Shown here: piece by piece, positions 18,238 through 27,423 of the stretch
Layout of the letters: the number at the start of each line of letters is the position of its first letter
Numbering within the stretch: position 1 is the first letter of the stretch
Origin: Streptomyces sp. TRM70350
GTDB taxonomy: Bacteria > Actinomycetota > Actinomycetes > Streptomycetales > Streptomycetaceae
Assembly: GCF_019219825.1 (NCBI RefSeq)
Contig: NZ_JAHUXH010000030.1
Span: 32,679 to 96,678, forward strand
Direction: 5' to 3'
Length of the DNA: 64,000 bases
Program-made: the position numbers and the translations under genes
The notes under the pieces: model-generated
What the model was told of the DNA's origin: nothing
The model's database searches: none
Seen by the model: the letters and a program-made list of their open reading frames with translations, nothing else

Positions 18238-18241
18238 GTGG

Positions 18242-19144
18242 CTACATCTCCTCGGTGACGTAACTGCGAAGCCAGGTCCGGAAGTCCGGGCCCAGGTCTT
18301 CACGTTCGCACGCGAGTCTGACAATGGCACGCAGGTAGTCGCCACGGTCGCCGGTGTCATAGCGGCGGCCCTTGAAGACGACGCCGTGCACCGGGCCGCC
18401 GGCCTTCTCGTCGGCGGCGAGCTGCTGGAGGGCGTCGGTGATCTGGATCTCGCCGCCGCGGCCGGGCTCGGTCTTGCGCAGTACGTCGAAGATGCGCGGG
18501 TCGAGGACGTAGCGGCCGATGATGGCGTAGTTCGACGGGGCGTCGGCCGGGTCCGGCTTCTCGACCAGGTCGCTCACCTTGACCACGTCGCTGTCCTCGG
18601 TGGTCTCCACGGCGGCGCAGCCGTAGAGGTGGACCTGCTCGGGCGCCACCTCCATGAGGGCGATGACGCTGCCGCCGCGCTGCTCCTGGACCTGGATCAT
18701 GCGCTGGAGGAGCGGGTCGCGCGGGTCGATCAGGTCGTCGCCGAGGAGCACCGCGAAGGGCTCGTCGCCGACGTGGGGGGCCGCGCACAGGACGGCGTGA
18801 CCCAGTCCCCTGGGGTCGCCCTGGCGCACGTAGTGCATGGTCGCGAGGTCGCTCGACTCCTGGACCTTGGCGAGGCGCTCGGCGTCGCCCTTCTTCTCCA
18901 GAGCCGACTCGAGCTCGTAGTTGCGGTCGAAGTGGTCCTCAAGGGGGCGCTTGTTGCGGCCTGTGATCATGAGGACGTCGTCGAGACCGGCCGAGACGGC
19001 CTCCTCGACCACGTACTGGATCGCCGGCTTGTCCACGACCGGCAGCATCTCCTTGGGAGTGGCCTTGGTGGCCGGCAGGAACCGGGTGCCGAGGCCTGCT
19101 GCGGGAATGACAGCCTTGCTGATCCGTGGTTGCGCCTGAGTCAT
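18242..19144 (-). CDS. galU: UTP-glucose-1-phosphate uridylyltransferase
   Basis: 300 residues from the ATG at 19144; another ATG 12 bases upstream is possible. The nucleotidyltransferase loop reads KAVIPAAGLGTRFLPATKAT, followed by KEMLPVVDKPAIQYVVEEAV, MHYVRQGDPRGLGHAVLCA and AVLLGDDLIDP. It makes UDP-glucose for cell-envelope and trehalose or glycogen metabolism. First gene of the leftward cluster galU-glp-moaC-mog-GNAT. Confidence 0.95.
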   Translation of the reverse strand: MTQAQPRISKAVIPAAGLGTRFLPATKATPKEMLPVVDKPAIQYVVEEAVSAGLDDVLMITGRNKRPLEDHFDRNYELESALEKKGDAERLAKVQESSDLATMHYVRQGDPRGLGHAVLCAAPHVGDEPFAVLLGDDLIDPRDPLLQRMIQVQEQRGGSVIALMEVAPEQVHLYGCAAVETTEDSDVVKVSDLVEKPDPADAPSNYAIIGRYVLDPRIFDVLRKTEPGRGGEIQITDALQQLAADEKAGGPVHGVVFKGRRYDTGDRGDYLRAIVRLACEREDLGPDFRTWLRSYVTEEM

Positions 19145-19225
19145 GCCCGCAACCATATCCGGTGCCTTTGTGGGTAATCCTCGGCTCCGGCCAGTTCACG
19201 CTCATATGAGCACATTGATCACGGT

Positions 19226-19864
19226 ATGGGAGCAACGATGGGACACCTCGGACGCACGGGCGAGCCTGACAAGCGCACATTGCGGCGAGAGCTCCTCGCG
19301 GTGAGAAACAGGTTGCCCGCAGGTGACGTGGAGTCGGCGGCGGCCGCACTGGCCGAACGCGCGCTCGAACTACGTGAGCTGGCGCACGCGCGCACGGTGG
19401 CCGCGTACGTCTCCGTGGGCAGCGAACCCGGCACGCTCACGCTGCTCGACGCGCTGCACGCGCGCGGGGTGCGCGTCCTGCTTCCGGTGCTTTTGCCCGA
19501 TAACGACCTCGACTGGGGTGTCTACTCCGGGAAGGGCTCCCTGGGGCGCGTCCAACACGGCGGGAAGATGGCCCTCTTGGAGCCCGTCGGTGAGCGGCTC
19601 GGCCCGGACGCCGTGACCGGCGCCGACGCCGTGCTGCTGCCGGGGCTCGCGGTCGACACGCGCGGGATGCGGCTGGGGCGCGGCGGAGGGTCGTACGACC
19701 GCGTCCTGGCGCGTCTGGAGCGCGCGGGCGCCCATCCGGCGCTGGTGGTGCTGCTGTACGACACGGAGGTCGTCGCGCGTGTCCCGGCGGAGCCGCACGA
19801 CCGGCCGGTGCACGCGGTGGTGACGCCGTCGGGCGTGCGCCGCTTCCAGGGCTCCGGGAGGTGA
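19226..19864 (+). CDS. 5-formyltetrahydrofolate cyclo-ligase
   Basis: 212 residues. It opens with KRTLRRELLAVRNRL, has VAAYVSVGSEPGT, and carries the nucleotide-binding VDTRGMRLGRGGGSYDRVLA near the C-terminus. The enzyme converts 5-formyl-THF to 5,10-methenyl-THF using ATP. An in-frame ATG at 19238 has a better spaced GGGAGC before it and may be the real start. Divergent from galU with an 81-bp gap. Confidence 0.92.
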   Translation: MGATMGHLGRTGEPDKRTLRRELLAVRNRLPAGDVESAAAALAERALELRELAHARTVAAYVSVGSEPGTLTLLDALHARGVRVLLPVLLPDNDLDWGVYSGKGSLGRVQHGGKMALLEPVGERLGPDAVTGADAVLLPGLAVDTRGMRLGRGGGSYDRVLARLERAGAHPALVVLLYDTEVVARVPAEPHDRPVHAVVTPSGVRRFQGSGR

Positions 19865-19878
19865 GGCACCGGCAGGCG

Positions 19879-19910
19879 AAAGGGCCCTCCGCGCGCGCGG
19901 AGGGCCCTTT
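19879..19910. terminator. Perfect long hairpin terminator
   Basis: AAAGGGCCCTCCGCGC pairs with its exact complement through 19910 (16-bp arms with essentially no loop except the central CGCG turn). It lies between the convergent cyclo-ligase and penicillin-acylase-family genes and has A- and T-rich flanks on both sides, so probably acts both ways. Confidence 0.85.
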
Positions 19911-19931
19911 CGGTTGTTCGCCGTCGGTCGG

Positions 19932-22712
19932 TCAGGGTTTCAGGACGAGGGTGTCGTTCGTTCCCTTGTCGACCGCCTGCCGGGTGAACGACCAGTCCAG
20001 CAGCTCGCCCTTGGCCCACTTGCTGGTCTGGTCCGTGTAGTGGGAGCTGTAGGCGTGCCCGGAGGCGCCGGTGAGGTTGATCCACTTCGACTTGTCGAAG
20101 TCGTCGAGGTTGACCACCATCCGCATCGACGGCACCCAGACCACGCCGTAGCCGCCTGCGGCGTTCCAGCCGGTCGCGTTGACCGTCGCCTCGCCGCCGC
20201 TGAGCTCCCAGGGGCCGCGGTTGAGGACGTACTGCAGGAAGCGGGGGCCGTTGGTGCCGAGGGTCTGGTTCTTCAGGAACAGGCGGTGCAGCCGGCCCCA
20301 GCTCCAGGTGTCGATGTCCTTGCCGAGCTTGGCGGTCAGCTCCCAGCGGGCGTCGATCATGGCTCGCTTGAAGAGATCGTCGCGGTTGTCGGCGGACGGG
20401 CGGGTGCCCGACTCGGGAGTCGTCCACCAGTCGCTGTTCTCGTCGTCCATCAGGCCGCGCACGACCTCGAACCAGCGGTCGCCGCCGTCCGGCTGGGCCT
20501 GGTCCGCGTCGCGCTGACCGCACTCGCGCACCCGCCGGTCCTCGTCCACCGGGCCGGTGGTGTTGACCGGCTCGACCCACAGGCACTGGCCCTTGGCGCG
20601 CAGTTCCTTGGGCAGCTTGTTGCCGAAGGCCAGCTTGAGGATGTTGCGCCAGACCGAGTTGAAGTAGGCGGCGGCCGCCGAGTCGGCGTCCTGGGTGTAG
20701 TCCCAGCCCTCCAGGAGCTTCTGCGCGTCGCGTACGTCCTTGTCGTCGACGTCGATCTTCAGCAGCTGCGGCACCAGCAGCTTGGCGATCTCGCTGCTGC
20801 TGTCCATCTGCATCTGCCGCATGTCCTCGGTGGAGATCTTGCCGCCGCCCTTGATCTTCGACTCGATCAGGTCGGTGATCCGCTGGCTGCGGGTGCCGTA
20901 GCCCCAGTCCGTGGTCAGCGTGTACGGGTAGTCCTTGCCGACGACGGCCTGGTTGGCGGTGACGATGTAGCCGCGCCGCGGGTCGTACTCGTAGGGCAGC
21001 TCGTCCTGCTCGATGTAGCCGGTCCAGCGGTACTTGGAGTCCCAGCCCGGTGCCGGGATGGAGCCGTCGTGGTCCTTCGCGCGCGTGGGGATCTTTCCGG
21101 GCAGTGTGTAGCCGATGTGGTTGTCGGTGTCGGCGTAGACGAGGTTCTGCGAGGGCACGTCGAACAGGGCCGCCGCGGCGCGGAAGTCGTCCCAGTCGGC
21201 CGCCTTGTTCATCGCGAAGACGGCCTCCATGGTGGTGCCCGGCTCCAGCGCGGTCCAGCGCAGGGCGATGCCGTAGCCGTCGCCGCGGTCGGGTGCGGCG
21301 GTGTCGACGGTGGCCTTCCTGCCGACCTTCACCAGTTCGTCGCTGCGGTCGGACAGCAGGGGGCCGCTGTTGGTCTCCCGGACCACGATCTTCTTGGACG
21401 CGCCGCCCGCGACCTTGATGGTCTCCTCGTAGGTGGTGAACGGCTTCACCTTGCCGTCGTAGAGGTAGCCGTCGCCGGTGAGCTTCTCCAGGTAGAGGTC
21501 GGTGACGTCGACGCCGGAGTTGGTCATACCCCAGGAAATGTCCGGGTTGTGACCGATTATCACACCGGGCATGCCCGCGAAGGTGTAGCCGGAGACGTCG
21601 TACTGGCACTTGCTGGAGACCGTGCGGCAGTGCAGGCCCATCTGGTACCAGACGGACGGCAGCGAGGCCGACAGGTGCGGGTCGTTGGCGAGCAGCGGCT
21701 TGCCGGTGATGGTGTGTTCGCCGCCGACGACCCACGAGTTGGAGCCGATGCCGTTGCCGTTCACGCCGACGGCCTCGGGCAGGTCCTCCAGCTCGTCGTA
21801 GAGGGCCGAGAGCTGGGTCTGGAGCGCCGAGGAGCCGGTGGACGAGGACGTGCCCGTCGAGGCGCCCGTGGACGTCCCTGTACCGCCTGTGGACGTTCCG
21901 GCCGTGCCGTCGGTGGAGGTGCCGCCGCCGTCGAACGTCTGGGTGAGTTCGTCGTACTGGCCCTGCTGGACGACGACCTGGTTCCGGTCGTACGGGTACC
22001 GCGGGTACAGGTCGGCGATCTGCTTGGGGCCGAGGCGGCTGGTCATCAGGGAGCGGTCGATCTCGTCCTGCATGTTGCCGCGCAGGTCCCAGGCCATCGC
22101 CTTCAGCCACGCCACCGAGTCGACCGGGGTCCACTTCTCGGGCTTGTAGTCGTTGCTGAAGCCGAGCGCCGCGTACTCCACGGAGATGTCCTTGGCGTCC
22201 TTGCCCTCCAGGTAGGCGTTGACTCCCGCGGCGTACGCCTGGAGGTACTTCTTGGTGGCGGCGGACAGCTTGGTGTCGTACTCCTGCTGCGCGACCCGCC
22301 GCCAGCCCAGCGTGCGCAGGAACTCGTCGTTGTCGACCTGGCCCTTGCCGAACATCTCCGACAGGCGTCCGGCGGTCATGTGCCGGCGGACGTCCATCTC
22401 GTAGAACCGGTCCTGCGCCTGGACGTAGCCCTGCGCCATGAACAGGTCCTCGTCGGAGGAGGCGTAGATCTGCGGGATGCCGTAGCCGTCGCGCTTGACG
22501 TCGACGGGTGCGGTCAGGCCCTGCAGCGTGATCGAGCCCTTGGTCTGCGGGAAGGAGGCGCGCACGGTGCTGACGGACCAGTACGCCCCACAGGCGGTGC
22601 CGCCCACGATGGCCAGCACCAGCACGAGCACGATCAGTCGGGCTTTGCGCCCCTTCTTCCTGCCGGACTTGCCGGGCTGCTGACCCGTTGAGGCGGTGGT
22701 GTTGGGGGGCAT
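19932..22712 (-). CDS. Penicillin acylase family (Ntn) hydrolase
   Basis: 926 residues from the ATG at 22712. A basic N-terminus and one membrane helix (RLIVLVLVLAIVGGTACGAY, about 25-45) serve as signal or anchor. The alpha-chain region has GIPQIYASSDEDLFMAQGYV and QAQDRFYEMDVRRH. The autocatalytic junction is GIG/SNSWVV with Ser324 as new N-terminal nucleophile. The beta chain has GMTNSGVDVTDLY and WLRWPIS-like segments. The S/T/G-rich stretch at about 263-297 precedes the cleavage site and probably lies in the removable linker. Extracytoplasmic acylase of amides or acyl-homoserine lactones; substrate unknown. Confidence 0.9.
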   Translation of the reverse strand: MPPNTTASTGQQPGKSGRKKGRKARLIVLVLVLAIVGGTACGAYWSVSTVRASFPQTKGSITLQGLTAPVDVKRDGYGIPQIYASSDEDLFMAQGYVQAQDRFYEMDVRRHMTAGRLSEMFGKGQVDNDEFLRTLGWRRVAQQEYDTKLSAATKKYLQAYAAGVNAYLEGKDAKDISVEYAALGFSNDYKPEKWTPVDSVAWLKAMAWDLRGNMQDEIDRSLMTSRLGPKQIADLYPRYPYDRNQVVVQQGQYDELTQTFDGGGTSTDGTAGTSTGGTGTSTGASTGTSSSTGSSALQTQLSALYDELEDLPEAVGVNGNGIGSNSWVVGGEHTITGKPLLANDPHLSASLPSVWYQMGLHCRTVSSKCQYDVSGYTFAGMPGVIIGHNPDISWGMTNSGVDVTDLYLEKLTGDGYLYDGKVKPFTTYEETIKVAGGASKKIVVRETNSGPLLSDRSDELVKVGRKATVDTAAPDRGDGYGIALRWTALEPGTTMEAVFAMNKAADWDDFRAAAALFDVPSQNLVYADTDNHIGYTLPGKIPTRAKDHDGSIPAPGWDSKYRWTGYIEQDELPYEYDPRRGYIVTANQAVVGKDYPYTLTTDWGYGTRSQRITDLIESKIKGGGKISTEDMRQMQMDSSSEIAKLLVPQLLKIDVDDKDVRDAQKLLEGWDYTQDADSAAAAYFNSVWRNILKLAFGNKLPKELRAKGQCLWVEPVNTTGPVDEDRRVRECGQRDADQAQPDGGDRWFEVVRGLMDDENSDWWTTPESGTRPSADNRDDLFKRAMIDARWELTAKLGKDIDTWSWGRLHRLFLKNQTLGTNGPRFLQYVLNRGPWELSGGEATVNATGWNAAGGYGVVWVPSMRMVVNLDDFDKSKWINLTGASGHAYSSHYTDQTSKWAKGELLDWSFTRQAVDKGTNDTLVLKP

Positions 22713-22912
22713 CGCTGTCCTTGCTGTCCTAACGCGAGCGGCAGGCGGTACTGGAGTGCTGGAGCAACCATAGGCGCAGGGCCCCACGCGACTTGACGCG
22801 GAGTGGTGAACCAGCACGGACTGACGTTCGATCTTGCCCGGGCAAGCGTCAAGAAATCGTCAAGAGTTAGGTAAGGTAACGAAGTAACTGCACCACTGGA
22901 AGGGAACGGCCG

Positions 22913-24409
22913 CTGAGTATCCACGACCTCAACGAACTCCTGCTCGTCTGCTCGCTCGTCCTGCTCGTCGCCGTGGCCGCGGTCCGGATCTCCTCGCGCA
23001 GCGGGCTCCCCAGCCTGCTCGTCTACCTGGGCATCGGCGTCCTCATGGGCCAGGACGGGATCGGCGGCATCCGCTTCGACAACGCCGAGCTGACCCAGGT
23101 CATCGGGTACGCCGCCCTGGTCGTGATCCTGGCCGAGGGCGGTCTCGGCACGAAGTGGAAGGAGATCAAGCCCGCCCTGCCCGCCGCGTCCGCGCTGGCG
23201 CTGGCCGGCGTCGCGGTGAGCGTCGGGGTCACCGCGGCGGCGGCGCACTACCTGGTCGGGCTGGAGTGGCGGCAGGCGCTCATCATCGGGGCGGTCGTCT
23301 CCTCCACCGACGCGGCGGCGGTCTTCTCGGTGCTGCGGAGGGTCCCCCTGCCCGCGCGCGTGACGGGCACGCTGGAGGCCGAGTCCGGCTTCAACGACGC
23401 GCCCGTGGTCATCCTGGTGGTCTCGTTCTCCATGGCCGGACCGTTCGAGCACTGGTACGTGCTGGTCGGCGAGATCCTGCTGGAGCTCGCCATCGGTGCC
23501 GCCATCGGCATCGCGGTGGGCTGGCTGGGCTCCTGGGGGCTGCGGCACGTGGCCCTGCCCGCCTCGGGCCTCTATCCGATCGCCGCGATGGCGATCGCCG
23601 TCGCCGCGTACGCGGCGGGCGCGCTGGCGCACGGCAGCGGATTCCTCGCCGTCTACCTCGCCTCGATGGTGATGGGCAACGCGCGCCTGCCGCACTGGCC
23701 CGCCACACGCGGGTTCGCCGAGGGGGTCGGCTGGATCGCCCAGATCGGCATGTTCGTCCTGCTCGGCCTGCTGGTCACCCCGCACGAGCTGGGCGACGAG
23801 ATCCTGCCCGCGCTGGTCATCGGGCTGATGCTGACCATGGTGGCCCGCCCGCTGAGCGTTGTGCTGTGTCTGCTGCCGTTCCGGGTGCCGTGGCGGGAAC
23901 AGGCGCTGATGTCCTGGGCCGGGCTGCGCGGCGCCGTGCCCATCATCCTCGCGACCATCCCCCTGGTGAGCGACGTGGACGGCAGCCGTCAAATCTTCAA
24001 CATCGTCTTCGTACTGGTCGTCGTCTACACCCTCCTCCAGGGCCCGACCCTGCCCTGGCTCGCCCGCCTGCTGCGCCTGGGCGACGGCTCCGAGGCCGCC
24101 GACCTCGGTATCGAGTCGGCACCCCTGGAGCAGCTGCGCGGGCATCTGCTCTCCGTCAGCATCCCGCCCGAGTCGAAGATGCACGGCGTCGAGCTCAACG
24201 AGCTGCGGCTGCCGGCCGGGGCCGCGGTCACCCTCGTCGTCCGGAAGGGCACCTCGTTCGTGCCGCTGCCGACGACCGTGCTGCAGCGGGGCGACGAGCT
24301 GCTCGTGGTCGCCACGGACCCGGTGCGGGACGCGGCCGAGCGGCGGCTGCGGGCGGTCGGGCGCGGCGGCAAGCTGGCCGGGTGGCTGGGGACGAACGGA
24401 CCGACCTAA
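22913..24409 (+). CDS. K+/H+-antiporter-type CPA transporter with C-terminal TrkA_C domain
   Basis: 498 residues if translation begins at the CTG at 22913, which lies about 8 bp after AAGGGA. The next candidate, GTG at 22973, would cut into the first membrane helix (LLVCSLVLLVAVAAV). About 12 helices follow, with the CPA core SSTDAAAVFSVLRR and AESGFNDAPVVILV. The last 90 residues (SIPPESKMHGVELNELRLP, ...GDELLVVATDPV) form a TrkA_C regulatory domain. Layout matches NhaP2/CvrA-type potassium/proton antiporters of the plasma membrane. Confidence 0.9.
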   Translation: MSIHDLNELLLVCSLVLLVAVAAVRISSRSGLPSLLVYLGIGVLMGQDGIGGIRFDNAELTQVIGYAALVVILAEGGLGTKWKEIKPALPAASALALAGVAVSVGVTAAAAHYLVGLEWRQALIIGAVVSSTDAAAVFSVLRRVPLPARVTGTLEAESGFNDAPVVILVVSFSMAGPFEHWYVLVGEILLELAIGAAIGIAVGWLGSWGLRHVALPASGLYPIAAMAIAVAAYAAGALAHGSGFLAVYLASMVMGNARLPHWPATRGFAEGVGWIAQIGMFVLLGLLVTPHELGDEILPALVIGLMLTMVARPLSVVLCLLPFRVPWREQALMSWAGLRGAVPIILATIPLVSDVDGSRQIFNIVFVLVVVYTLLQGPTLPWLARLLRLGDGSEAADLGIESAPLEQLRGHLLSVSIPPESKMHGVELNELRLPAGAAVTLVVRKGTSFVPLPTTVLQRGDELLVVATDPVRDAAERRLRAVGRGGKLAGWLGTNGPT

Positions 24410-24659
24410 TCCCAGGTGGACGAACCCCAGGTGCTCATCTTCACAGGTGCACCCGGCCCTCACACCTGTAGGATGCAGGCGTTACCCAGATCGAACCAAC
24501 TCTGCCTGACGCAGAGCTGGCGCGACCGTATGGCGGCCGGGAAAAGCCCTTCGACGCAGTGGGCGCCGGTATCTACCGCAGTGCGCGCAAGAGGACAGCT
24601 CTCGGCGCCCGGCCCACCACAAGCGGGCCGCGCTACCAGGCGGCAGAAAGGCAAGGGCC

Positions 24660-25934
24660 GTGGCGTCCACGGTCACCTCGTCGAAGACCTCCCGCCCGGG
24701 ATACGGGCAACTGCTGCGCACCCGCGGCGCCTGGACGTTCCTGCTCCCCGGGTTCGCCGCACGCCAGCCGTTCGCGATGCTGACGATCTCCATCGTGCTG
24801 CTGGTGCAGCACACCACCGGCTCGTACGGCACGGCAGGCGCCGCCGCGGCCGTCACCGGCGTCTCCATGGCGCTGTTCGCGCCCTGGACCGGCCGTCTGG
24901 CGGACCGCTTCGGGCAACGCGCCGTACTGATCCCCGGTGTGCTGGTGCACGCCCTCGCGGGCCTCAGCCTGACGGCACTCGCGCTGGCGGACGCCCCCCT
25001 GTGGGCGCTGTTCGCGGCGGCCGTCCCCACAGGCGCCTCGGTGCCGCAGGTCGGCCCCATGGTGCGGGCCCGCTGGGGCGTGAAGCTCCAGGGCTCCCCC
25101 CTGATGAACACCGCGGCGGCCTTCGAGTCCGTCACGGACGAGCTGACCTTCGTCGTCGGCCCGCTGCTCGCCACCGCCCTGTGCACCGCCGTGGACCCGG
25201 CGGCGGGCCTGGTGACCGAGGCCGCGCTGACCCTGGTCGGCGGTCTGCTGTTCGCCGCGCAGAAGAGCACCCAGCCGACGGTCACCACCGGCGGGCACGC
25301 GCGCGTGGAGCACGCCTCGGCGCTGCGCGTCCCCGGAGTGCGGGTGCTGGCCGTGGCGTTCCTCGGCATCGGTTCCGTCTTCGGCGGCATGCAGGTCTCA
25401 CTGGCCGCGTTCACCGAGTCGATCGGCGAGCCCGGCCTGAACGGCGTCCTGTACGGGATCTTCGCCGCGGGCAACATGCTCTCCGGCGTCGCGTGCGGCG
25501 CCATCGCCTGGAAGGCGGCCCCGCAGCGCCGCCTGGTCGTCGGCTACGGCGCCCTCGCGCTGGCCGCCGCCGGCCTGTGGGCCGCGCACTCGGTGCTGCT
25601 GCTCGCCGGGCTCGGCCTGCTGGTCGGCATGTGCATCGCGCCCGCCCTGATCACCGGCTACACCCTGGTCGAGGACCTGGTCCCGGCCGGGGCGCGCACC
25701 GAGGCGTTCACCTGGCTGACCGGCGCGGTGGCGCTCGGGCAGGCGGGTGCCGTCACGGTCGCCGGACAGCTGGAGGACCGCTTCTGGGACGGCGCCGGGT
25801 TCCTGGTCCCGCTCGGGGGTACGGCGCTCGCGCTGGCGACCCTGGTCGCCCTCAGGCCGCGGCTGGTCGCCCGCCCCCGGAGCCGTACCGTCGCACGTGG
25901 CGTCGGTCACCGCGCGCCGGTCCCAGTGGACTGA
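24660..25934 (+). CDS. MFS transporter
   Basis: 424 residues from a GTG. About 12 helices; the loop after helix 2 reads GRLADRFGQRAVLIPG, the MFS motif A. No periplasmic loop is large. Similar proteins occur at this place in other Streptomyces between the antiporter and FmdB genes. Substrate unknown. The preceding 250 bp (24410-24659) hold no gene; they contain a 6-bp stem (CTCTGC/GCAGAG, 24500-24516) and probably the promoter. Confidence 0.88.
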   Translation: MASTVTSSKTSRPGYGQLLRTRGAWTFLLPGFAARQPFAMLTISIVLLVQHTTGSYGTAGAAAAVTGVSMALFAPWTGRLADRFGQRAVLIPGVLVHALAGLSLTALALADAPLWALFAAAVPTGASVPQVGPMVRARWGVKLQGSPLMNTAAAFESVTDELTFVVGPLLATALCTAVDPAAGLVTEAALTLVGGLLFAAQKSTQPTVTTGGHARVEHASALRVPGVRVLAVAFLGIGSVFGGMQVSLAAFTESIGEPGLNGVLYGIFAAGNMLSGVACGAIAWKAAPQRRLVVGYGALALAAAGLWAAHSVLLLAGLGLLVGMCIAPALITGYTLVEDLVPAGARTEAFTWLTGAVALGQAGAVTVAGQLEDRFWDGAGFLVPLGGTALALATLVALRPRLVARPRSRTVARGVGHRAPVPVD

Positions 25935-26001
25935 TCCCGAGGAATACGTCACTATGGACCGTCGTTAGCACTCATCGAGTGAGAGTGCCAGGAGGAAGAC
26001 A

Positions 26002-26310
26002 GTGCCGACCTACCAGTACCAGTGCACCGAGTGCGGCGAGGGCCTTGAGGCGGTGCAGAAGTTCACCGATGACGCCCTGACCGAGTGCCCCAGCTGCGAG
26101 GGCCGCCTGAAGAAGGTGTTCTCCGCGGTCGGCATTGTCTTCAAGGGCTCCGGTTTCTACCGCAACGACAGCCGCGGCTCCTCGTCGAGCAGCTCGACGG
26201 CGTCCACGAGCTCGTCCTCGTCGTCCTCGTCGTCTTCACCCTCGTCCTCTTCGTCCTCGGACTCGAAGGCGTCGAGCGCGGGGACGTCGTCCAGCAGCAC
26301 CGCCGCCTGA
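26002..26310 (+). CDS. FmdB-family zinc ribbon protein with serine-rich tail
   Basis: 102 residues. The first 40 residues form the FmdB zinc ribbon (PTYQYQCTECGEG, then ECPSCEG: CxxC...CxxC). Residues 57-102 are almost entirely serine with a few T, A and D, encoded by tcg/tcc runs, and must be disordered. FmdB proteins are putative regulators of unknown mechanism. A GGAGG ribosome site lies just before the GTG start. Confidence 0.92.
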   Translation: MPTYQYQCTECGEGLEAVQKFTDDALTECPSCEGRLKKVFSAVGIVFKGSGFYRNDSRGSSSSSSTASTSSSSSSSSSSPSSSSSSDSKASSAGTSSSSTAA

Positions 26311-26437
26311 GGCACGCGCACGCACACGCACGGGGCCCCGCCGTCGTACAACTGGTGGGGGCCTCGCAACTGGTGGGGGCCTCGGTCTTCCGCCACCAGC
26401 TCCTGTGGTCACCCCGACGGCGGCTACTGTGCAGAGC

Positions 26438-27271
26438 ATGGCGAACGCAGAGATCGGTGTAATCGGCGGCTCAGGCTTCTACTCGTTCCTCGACGACGTG
26501 ACCGAGCTCCAGGTGGACACGCCGTACGGGCAGCCCAGCGACTCCCTCTTCCTCGGCGAGATCGCCGGGCGGCGGGTCGCCTTCCTGCCCCGGCACGGAC
26601 GCGGCCACCATCTCCCGCCGCACCGGATCAACTACCGGGCCAACCTCTGGGCACTGCGTTCGGTCGGCGTGCGCCAGGTCCTCGGGCCCTGCGCGGTGGG
26701 CGGGCTGCGCCCCGAGTACGGCCCGGACACGCTACTCGTCCCGGACCAGCTCGTCGATCGTACGAAGGCGCGGGTGTCGACGTACTTCGACGGACTGCCG
26801 CTGCCCGACGGCACCGTGCCCAACGTGGTGCACGTGTCCCTGGCCGACCCCTACTGCCCCACCGGACGGTCGGCGGCCCTGAAGGCCGCGCGCGGGCGGA
26901 ACTGGGAGCCGGTGGACGGCGGCGCGCTCGTGGTGATCGAGGGGCCGCGCTTCTCCACCCGTGCCGAATCGTTGTGGCACCAGGCGCAGGGCTGGTCGGT
27001 GGTGGGCATGACCGGCCACCCCGAGGCGGCGCTCGCCCGAGAACTGGAACTCTGCTACACCTCGCTGACCTTGGTCACCGACCTGGACGCGGGCGCCGAG
27101 ACCGGCGAGGGCGTCTCGCACGAAGAGGTGCTGCGGGTGTTCGCCGCGAACGTGGACCGGCTGCGGGGGGTGCTGTTCGACGCGGTGGCGGCGCTGCCCG
27201 CGAACGACGAGCGGGACTGTCTGTGCGTGAACGCGCTGGGCGGGATGGACCCGGGCTTCGAGCTGCCGTGA
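26438..27271 (+). CDS. S-methyl-5'-thioadenosine phosphorylase
   Basis: 277 residues. PNP/MTAP-family signatures: IGVIGGSGFYSF, FLPRHGRGHHLPPHRINYRA (phosphate and ribose site), GALVVIEGPRFSTRAES, and VVGMTGHPEAALARELELCY. It phosphorolyses MTA (a by-product of polyamine synthesis and SAM use) to adenine and methylthioribose-1-phosphate. The 128-bp gap before it contains two copies of an 18-bp direct repeat (CAACTGGTGGGGGCCTCG). Confidence 0.93.
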   Translation: MANAEIGVIGGSGFYSFLDDVTELQVDTPYGQPSDSLFLGEIAGRRVAFLPRHGRGHHLPPHRINYRANLWALRSVGVRQVLGPCAVGGLRPEYGPDTLLVPDQLVDRTKARVSTYFDGLPLPDGTVPNVVHVSLADPYCPTGRSAALKAARGRNWEPVDGGALVVIEGPRFSTRAESLWHQAQGWSVVGMTGHPEAALARELELCYTSLTLVTDLDAGAETGEGVSHEEVLRVFAANVDRLRGVLFDAVAALPANDERDCLCVNALGGMDPGFELP

Positions 27272-27423
27272 TGCCTGCTGTTGGGCTTGCCTGTTGTTGG
27301 GCTGTGGCGGCGGAACGTCCCGTTCGGGTGAGGGAGTTGTCCACAACCCGTCGGTAGTACACGAGCCTCGGCGGGCGACGGCGCGAAGCCTCATCGTGGG
27401 CTGCAACCGATCCGTCGTCACAG

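Noticed and set aside
22634..24463. 609-codon minus-strand frame opposite the antiporter gene
   Set aside because: No motif, biased composition; the + strand has a complete CPA antiporter.
26150..26310. Frameshift or sequencing error suspected in the serine-rich FmdB tail
   Set aside because: The frame is continuous and ends properly; Ser-rich tails are usual in actinobacterial FmdB proteins.
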